Assembly (NCBI GenBank): GCA_036897485.1
Contig: JAYMTF010000951.1
Span: 1 to 28,008, forward strand
Reading direction: 5' to 3'
Origin: Pelargonium nanum
Lineage: Eukaryota; Streptophyta; Magnoliopsida; Geraniales; Geraniaceae
Length of the DNA stretch: 28,008 nucleotides
A model generated the notes under the pieces. That model was not told the DNA's origin and made no database searches. It saw nothing but the letters and a program-made list of their open reading frames with translations. Positions 22,407-28,008 of the stretch are shown piece after piece. Each line of letters begins with the position of its first letter. Position 1 is the stretch's first letter. A program made the translations under genes and the position numbers.

Positions 22407-24033
22407 GGTGAGTGAAGCTCCAATACAAGGTTTTGTAAGTTAGTCTTAGTACACTAACCAATATATTCCTTTATTTCTTTCTTGCCATTATGAAATTTTG
22501 TGCTGTAGTGTAGCATAAACTAGGAAATTTTACAAAATAATTGTGTCCTAAATAGATAGAATGGCGGATTTTGTATGATGTGTACTCTTCAGTTGACTCT
22601 GAAATGGACATATGGTATAAATTGTAAATTACTATCTATACATATTAATAATTTTGTGAGTCATAAACATCGTGGATTATTTCATTTGCTCATTATTTCC
22701 AGGTTCTTCAAGCATTTTTTTTCCTATTTTATATATCCATTAGACAATATTTATTTATACATTATTGATGCTAATTGAGTCACTGATACAGACCCACCCC
22801 AACAACATACACGGGTAAATAATAAGCAAGATCACAGTCACGCAGAGGTGGGCCCATATGTAAACTGATCTAATCCAAACTTGACCGAATCATACTAAAC
22901 CTTGGTTATTGTCACCCAAATTTAATACAAAGTGACATTATAATTTCACATGACCCACATCATTACTACAAGCAACACGCATGGAAAAGAAACCATGCAC
23001 CTTCTCTTTCTTTCTCACTTTAATTATGTCCATAAATTTATTTTTACTTTATATTTTGGATTGCCATGATTAACGAACATCTCATCCATCTCTGCGTAAT
23101 TATATATCTAATTAGATCTGACAATTTGGATATGAGCCATAAACGAATTACGTAAAACAACTCATTCATTTATATTTTGTAACTTTTTAGACACAATATA
23201 ATAGATGAAAAATACTGAAGAAACATGTACGTTATTTTAATTTGTCTCAATATTTACACCCGTGGCCTTCGTTGCCAAGTAAATATCTAGTTAACTTTGC
23301 TTGGACAGTAACGTCTCATCCGCCTAACTTCAATTATGAAACCATATCCACAACTATATTGTCCTATTTTCTTGTATTTTTGTTGGGGCTTCTGGTTTAA
23401 CAACAAATTGCTTTTCAACTCCAATCTGTCTTGCGCCCTATTTTGTCATTCAGTTGGCAATTTCAACTGCTGCTCATCCAAATCCACTTGTTGAAACCTA
23501 TGTTTTCCCCACCAACCAAACACTTTTTATGATTCAAATGGGTTAAAATTGTTAACTTTTGAATCAAAATTAACATAAATCTGCTCGTAACATTGTTGGT
23601 TAATTGTTACAAAAATCATGGAACATTGAGGTATTGCTCTGGTATTTTAGCCGAGCTCTTGGGTCTCTCCAGTATTTTAAAAAGTGTTTTCATGATACTA
23701 ACCTATACGAACAAGTTTTGCAAAACTCATCCCCAGACTTCTTATAAATTCATAAATAAGCCTTCTCACAATACATATATAAGTATAAAACAAAAAACAA
23801 TAGCCCTAAACGTCCAGGTCATCATCATCAACATCACTGAACTCTCGACACTCTTCACAGCCACATTTCCGAGAAAAAACCCTTCTTTATCTCTTAGTTT
23901 TGAACCCGTTGACCCTTTATTTCAAATACACAAGAACCTCTCTACGTCCTGATCGATCAAGCTACGAGCTAGTTTTTTTTATTAAACGTAACAAACGAAA
24001 CTCGAACCTAAGAAGGCTACGAGCTAGCTAGCC
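22407..24033. other. Spacer between the TT9-like gene and the membrane-protein gene
   Basis: The first few hundred bases are presumably the 3' UTR and terminator of the TT9-like gene. The middle is AT-rich without recognisable genes. A TATA-like TATAAATT at 23743-23750 lies about 290 bp before the next start codon, which gives a plausible leader of about 250 nt without an ATG. GCTACGAGCTAG occurs twice in that leader (about 23961 and 24017). Confidence 0.45.
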
Positions 24034-24663
24034 ATGGAAGGTTTAGGCAAGCTGAGAATCGCACTCACCGTGGTCTTCGCTCTCCTCCTCGCCGCCCTTT
24101 TCGCCGCGGTTCTCTACGTTCTCTGGCGCCGCAATAAGTTCCACCGCCAAACCCTCGACGCCGCCGCCGGCGACCCAGCAGTCTTCTCACCTGATCAAGA
24201 CCCAACTTTCACGCCGTCCAAGGAGCTCCTCTACTTCTTCTGCTGGAAAAAACAGTCCCGGGTCGAACCCGACGCGGCTCCGCCGCGACCCGACCCGACC
24301 GGAGAGCCTCGCGACCGCCGGGCGGAGGTGCTGGAGGATCTGGAGAAGTGGCAGCGACTGTACAGCGCGTCGAGGCTCTTGTTCACCATCAGAGAAGAGG
24401 AGCGAGAAGGGTTGGAATCTGATTATTCTTCTTCCACGGAAAAGGGAAGAAAGACCCGAACTGTATCCATGGACGACGGCTTCGCCGCCGGGTCGCTGCC
24501 GGAGGTGGTGGTTACGATTCAAGAAGACGAAGAAGAAGCGACGCCGTTTGCTACGCCTTGTGCTTCTCCTCCGTACTACACTCCGTCGCCGTCGCCGACT
24601 CGAGAGTTCGTCGGAGAAGTGGTCGACGTAGAGGGTTCGCCGGGAAATGTTGCCGGCCGGTGA
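24034..24663 (+). CDS. Single-pass membrane protein of unknown function
   Basis: An intronless reading frame of 209 aa. The start GCCATGG is a good plant initiation context. Residues 10-30 (ALTVVFALLLAALFAAVLYVL) form one transmembrane helix, followed by WRRNK, which predicts a short outside N-terminus and a cytosolic C-terminal domain. The soluble part has three patches that look conserved rather than random: SKELLYFFCWKKQSR (62-76), SRLLFTIREEEREGLESD (113-130) and a Thr/Ser/Pro tail TPFATPCASPPYYTPSPSP (170-188), likely phosphorylatable. There is an acidic run QEDEEEA at 163-169. GC content and third-position GC are clearly above the flanking DNA. I recognise the general type (plant-specific, stress- or wound-inducible-looking small membrane proteins) but cannot name a family, and no function is claimed. 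It has no detectable link to its neighbours. Confidence 0.75.
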   Translation: MEGLGKLRIALTVVFALLLAALFAAVLYVLWRRNKFHRQTLDAAAGDPAVFSPDQDPTFTPSKELLYFFCWKKQSRVEPDAAPPRPDPTGEPRDRRAEVLEDLEKWQRLYSASRLLFTIREEEREGLESDYSSSTEKGRKTRTVSMDDGFAAGSLPEVVVTIQEDEEEATPFATPCASPPYYTPSPSPTREFVGEVVDVEGSPGNVAGR

Positions 24664-25055
24664 TGACGTATGTAGCAGGTGGTTGAATAGCGTCACGTAC
24701 GTCTCTTTTTTGGTACAACAGTGACTGATTAGACGTTTGATCGTGACACGTAGATTAAGGGGATTGTAAAGATGGTGGGGTTTGTATGACGTGGCATGAT
24801 CTGCAGCGTTACTGTTGTACTAACATAAATTGACTGTGATGGGGTATTAAATTGTAGCTTTTTATGGTGGGGTGAAATGTAGGTGAAAATTAATTACTCT
24901 GGTAGTAGTCTGAATCAAAGTACGTCTTCGTCTTCACAAGCAAAGTGTTTAATTTTTGTAGCCGTTGTTAGCTTTTACTTGTTGGCGTAAGATACAAGAA
25001 TCATGCAGCATCCTGACACGTGTAAATTAAAGTCTCTTGATCAGAACCATGATCA

Positions 25056-25094
25056 GGGTCTGGGCTTGGGCTTGGGCTTGGTCTGGGCTCGGGC
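25056..25094. repeat. GGGCTT-type short tandem repeat
   Basis: Hexamer variants GGGTCT, GGGCTT (three times), GGTCTG and GGGCTC run consecutively in otherwise AT-rich intergenic DNA. It is a simple repeat, probably the edge of a decayed element. No function is apparent. Confidence 0.75.
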
Positions 25095-25654
25095 CTATAA
25101 GGTTGAATAAAAGATACCTTAATAATACAAGTGTGCAAAATAATATAAAAACATATTTAATTGGTCAAAGTCAAGCATTTAAAGAAATATTATTAATTTT
25201 GACTATCATACAATACAAATATAAAATATTTGGTGATAACGAGAATGAGATTGAGACTGCTCAATTACTAAAGATTGATGATTTGAGATAATCTATAAAT
25301 CTAAACTTTTTGTGATTATCTATGAATTAAAGGATTTTTATTTTTATTTTTTATAATCAGTCTTCATCTGATAGCTTTCAAAAACCAAAAAATAGTTTTC
25401 ATGTGATAAATATAACATGAGTTTAACGTTAATTAATATATCAGTAAAAAATTATTTATGAGGTCGTGAAAATTGACAAGGTAACCAAATATGTCCATAA
25501 ACCTAGCTCGGGAACATGAGGCATTCTCTATAAGGTGCTAGAGTCAGTATCCAACCACCATATTTTTTCTATAAGAAAATAATTTGTAATCCCAATTCTT
25601 ATGGTAGAATTGTATAATGTATTTGCGAACAATTTAGTGTTTGTCTTGCATGTT

Positions 25655-26568
25655 GTAGTGGCCATCAGTTAGCCTAATAGAGTTAGTGATAGTTACTAGT
25701 TAGTTGATTGAAGAGTATGACTTAAAATTAGAGTTCATGGTTTATTTCTCTACTATTTATATGTTGTAATTACAAGAATTTTTTACTTTGTTTCTACTCT
25801 TTAATTCAAGCGAGTTAAAAGCGGTATAAGAAAGGCATGAACGAATCGGTCCCAATTTTGATTCTTATTATAGATGAAAAAAATTATAACTAGTTGTCGT
25901 TTAGGGACGAATCTAGAGTTTTTGTTTTTTGAAGGAAAATAAATGAAAATTTATCAAATATTCAAGGTAAAATTCAAGAATATTGTGGGGGCAAAAGTTA
26001 AATTTTATCAAATAACATGCACAAATTAAAAAAAATGAAGAAGAAAATGAAGTATTTTATGAAAAAAAAAATTTAGTGGGGGCAAATGCCCCCAAAAACC
26101 TCTTACTACCACAAATTGCTAGGTGTCATGGAGAATTTAGATTCATGTTTAGTTGAAAATGAAGCCAAACTTTTGCAGCTTAAAGTTCGCATCATATGCA
26201 TCATCAAAATCAATTATGTGAATCTTTTATTTTAGGAAAACATCATAAATCAACATTTAAAGTTGAAGAAATATAGCACGCAACTCAATCTTGTGATATA
26301 TAAAAAGGACACTTATATATGATCTTGCGTATTTTATGGTTCATCTAGTAGTTGTGAAGTTGTAGGCTATTCAGTTTGTGATTGAGTTAATGATTGCCGT
26401 CGAACATTTCTATATATGGCTTCTTGGCTCTATCTAAATGACGTAGTGGTGTATTAGCATAATTGAGTTGGTGATTTATTGGATAAATTAGTGCTAGCTA
26501 GTTGATTGAAGTGCACTACTCAAAAGTGAAGTACATGGTTTATGTCTTTACTATTTATGTGTTGCAAT
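25655..26568. repeat. Two diverged direct repeats of about 120 bp
   Basis: 25655-25770 and 26443-26568 share, in the same order, GTAGTGG, TTAG, GAGTTRGTGAT, TAGTTAGTTGATTGAAG or a close match, then TRCATGGTTTAT, CTACTATTTAT and GTTGYAAT. A weaker third match starts near 26350 (GTAGTTGTGAAG...GATTGAGTTAATGATT). The two copies bracket the GGGGGCA palindrome segment, so they could be the remains of long terminal repeats or a segmental duplication. Confidence 0.55.
25895..26103. mobile_element. Decayed repeat ending in a GGGGGCA/TGCCCCC palindrome
   Basis: The segment starts near GGGACGAATCTAGAG (25904). It contains GTGGGGGCAAAAG near 25985 and ends with GGGGGCAAATGCCCCC (26078-26093), a 7-bp inverted repeat with a 2-bp centre. 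Similar A-rich segments with GGGGGCA and TGCCCCC blocks are common dispersed plant repeats. There is no open reading frame; class undetermined. Confidence 0.4.
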
Positions 26569-26879
26569 GTCAAGCAACAGTTGAGTATGATTAATGAAAT
26601 TAACAATTTTTTCTAAATTGGTCACTATTTTTTAAATTTGTGTGAGTTAACATTGGATATGTGGAGGCTACAGAGGTTATGTCATAATCATATTCTAATA
26701 AGCAAAGGTGCAATATAAGTAAACCACTCTAGACTACAAGGATACTCCTATATTTACCTTTTACCTCATCTATATTTACCTGTAACTACAATAATTGTGT
26801 TGGAATTGTAACATTTTCCGACCCTTGTATCGTCATCATAGTCTCACCAGCAATCGCTATGACATTATATTATATTACA

Positions 26880-27120
26880 CCTAGAGGCTAGAGCGCAATT
26901 TAGATCCGAACTAACATGCTCACATAATACGATCCGATCAGACAAATTCACACATATTATGTATATTAAGTATAAAATCGATTGACCCAAAACCTGAATG
27001 AACCAGAAACTATTCGGGTCGGATTTAGATTAGCTCTATCCACTCTGTCATAGGCCCAAAACTAGAAATTGCCACCTCTAATTAGTGGTGGCAATTTTGA
27101 GTTTGTTTGGATTGACAAAG
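26880..27120. mobile_element. Back-to-back dispersed-repeat termini
   Basis: AAATTGCCACC (27066-27076) and GGTGGCAATTT (27087-27097) are perfect 11-bp inverted arms around a 10-bp centre. The left arm sits inside a reverse-complement copy of the TTAGAGGTGGCAATT terminus also seen at 5575-5589. The flanking 26890-27060 contains words such as GATCCGAAC, ACCCAAAACC and TCGGGTCGGATTTAG, typical of this kind of degenerate repeat. The right arm may begin a second, oppositely oriented copy. Confidence 0.4.
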
Positions 27121-27420
27121 CTAACCTCTAACTTCACCAACTAGCCGTTATAGTTACATTATAAAAAAGAATGCATTATTATTGATTTCAATTTACAAAT
27201 TCCAACCTGCATTTTGGCCTTTGGTATAGTTGGAACTATTCAACTAGAGAGATAGAGAGAAAATGCGTAACGGCTAAGCAAACAATTCATAGACAAAATA
27301 GCAAAAAATAAATTCATTATTCCTGTATAATATTATAATCAAAACTAAATAGCTAATTAAATATTACAATATCAACATAAAATGAAAAATTGATAAAACA
27401 TGAACAGGCGACCAAAATCT

Positions 27421-28008
27421 TCAGAACAAATCAAAATCGCACTTTGTCCTTTTAAAAACATAATTGGAGGTTCCATTAACAGAGCTCAAAGGTACCTTCA
27501 AACCACAATCGATCCTCGGCTTATAATGCGGAGACTTGAAAATCCCAAATTTGAATCTAACCCTCAGATACAGCTTCACATCAATATCGTAAACCCCATC
27601 ACTTTTATCCTTATCAAACTCCTTCGTCGCGCTGCCGCTCAGCACCACCACCTGCTGGCCGGAAAACGCTGCCGTCAGCGTGCTGGTGTTCTTGTGGCCC
27701 TGGTAGAACGGAGTCAGCGTCTTCGAATCGAGCCTCTGGCCCTCGTAGAACGGCCTGACCTCGATCCGGTCGTAGTAGATCCCGAGGCGCTTGTTAGGGT
27801 TTCGGACGGTGAGGTTCAGCGCCAGATTGTAGTGGAGCGTGTTGTTGCCGGTGAAATTGAACTGAGTGAGCGAGGCGTCGGCGGCGTGGAACTTGACGAC
27901 GTTGGGGCGGAAGATGAACCAGAGGATGACGGCGATGACGGCGACGATGACGAGGACAGTGCAGATGATGGAGAAGATCATCCGGAAGAGAATCTCGAAG
28001 ATGCAACA
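27421..28008 (-). CDS. NDR1/HIN1-like (NHL) protein, LEA_2 domain, 5' end outside window
   Basis: 195 residues are visible, open to the window edge; the stop is TGA at 27423-27421. The visible N-terminus is CCIFEILFR followed by a hydrophobic helix (IFSIICTVLVIVAVIAVILW), then the basic FRPNVVKF. The LEA_2/NHL domain follows, with the diagnostic NPNKRLGIYYDRIEVRPFYEG. Five N-glycosylation sequons are present (NFT, NNT, NLT, NTS, NGT), consistent with an extracytosolic domain. The C-terminus is RTKCDFDLF. NHL proteins such as NHL3 and NHL10 are type II plasma-membrane proteins induced by pathogens or abiotic stress. An internal ATG at 27981 exists, but the upstream residues fit the family, so the true start lies beyond 28008. 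Which family member it is cannot be decided. Confidence 0.93.
   Translation of the reverse strand, partial: CCIFEILFRMIFSIICTVLVIVAVIAVILWFIFRPNVVKFHAADASLTQFNFTGNNTLHYNLALNLTVRNPNKRLGIYYDRIEVRPFYEGQRLDSKTLTPFYQGHKNTSTLTAAFSGQQVVVLSGSATKEFDKDKSDGVYDIDVKLYLRVRFKFGIFKSPHYKPRIDCGLKVPLSSVNGTSNYVFKRTKCDFDLF

Larger units (their letters stand above)
24664..27420. other. Gene-free AT-rich region
   Basis: No reading frame with family features in 2.7 kb. Besides the repeats listed separately, the stretch to about 24950 is the likely 3' flank of the membrane-protein gene. 27100-27420 is the 3' flank of the NHL gene on the minus strand. The rest looks like decayed transposable-element DNA. Confidence 0.5.

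Noticed and set aside
23593..23952. Plus-strand frame of 119 codons upstream of the membrane-protein gene
   Set aside because: Low-complexity composition and no domain; it overlaps the TATA-like box and leader of the downstream gene.
24187..24696. Minus-strand frame of 169 codons, Arg-rich
   Set aside because: Antisense shadow of the GC-rich membrane-protein gene; runs of Arg come from complementing its Ala/Pro/Ser codons.
1..28008. CRISPR array, phage, operon or other bacterial system
   Set aside because: All genes are spliced plant genes, and no regularly spaced direct repeats with unique spacers were seen.

Overview
The window is nuclear DNA from a flowering plant, most likely a eudicot. 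The evidence is split genes with GT/GC-AG introns, AT-rich introns and spacers, plant-specific gene families (AKR4C aldo-keto reductases, TT9/GFS9, an NDR1/HIN1-like protein), a Stowaway-type MITE end and a tRNA-derived SINE. The species cannot be fixed from sequence alone. There is no bacterial operon, CRISPR array or viral gene.

Layout. 1-95: end of a Stowaway-like MITE. 325-5317 (minus): two tandem MAM33/p32-type mitochondrial glycoprotein genes. The downstream gene (3216-5317) looks conventional. The other (325-2088) is diverged, with a long acidic EA/SD-rich insertion and a lost upstream start codon. 6027-13179 (minus): two tandem NADPH-dependent aldo-keto reductase genes of AKR4C type. 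Each has seven exons that rejoin in frame to 315 codons, about 92% identical in protein, and each has a GC-AG last intron. 14892-22406 (plus): a 20-exon gene for a CLEC16A-like protein of the TT9/GFS9 type, 798 aa as modelled, with a SINE in intron 17. 24034-24663 (plus): an intronless, GC-rich gene for a single-pass membrane protein of unknown function. 24664-27420: gene-free, AT-rich, with degraded repeats. 27421-28008 (minus): 3' part of an NDR1/HIN1-like (LEA_2) gene that runs off the window edge.

Exon boundaries were derived by hand. In every modelled gene the exon lengths sum to a multiple of three with no internal stop. I see no sign that the genes form one pathway. They are a mitochondrial matrix protein pair, a carbonyl-detoxifying reductase pair, an endomembrane trafficking protein, an unknown membrane protein and a defence/stress-related membrane protein. 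The main theme is local tandem duplication followed by divergence: an acidic repeat expansion and start shift in one MAM33 copy, and loss of an active-site tryptophan in one AKR copy. I found no convincing undescribed system; the findings are paralogue divergence, splice-site and transposable-element observations.
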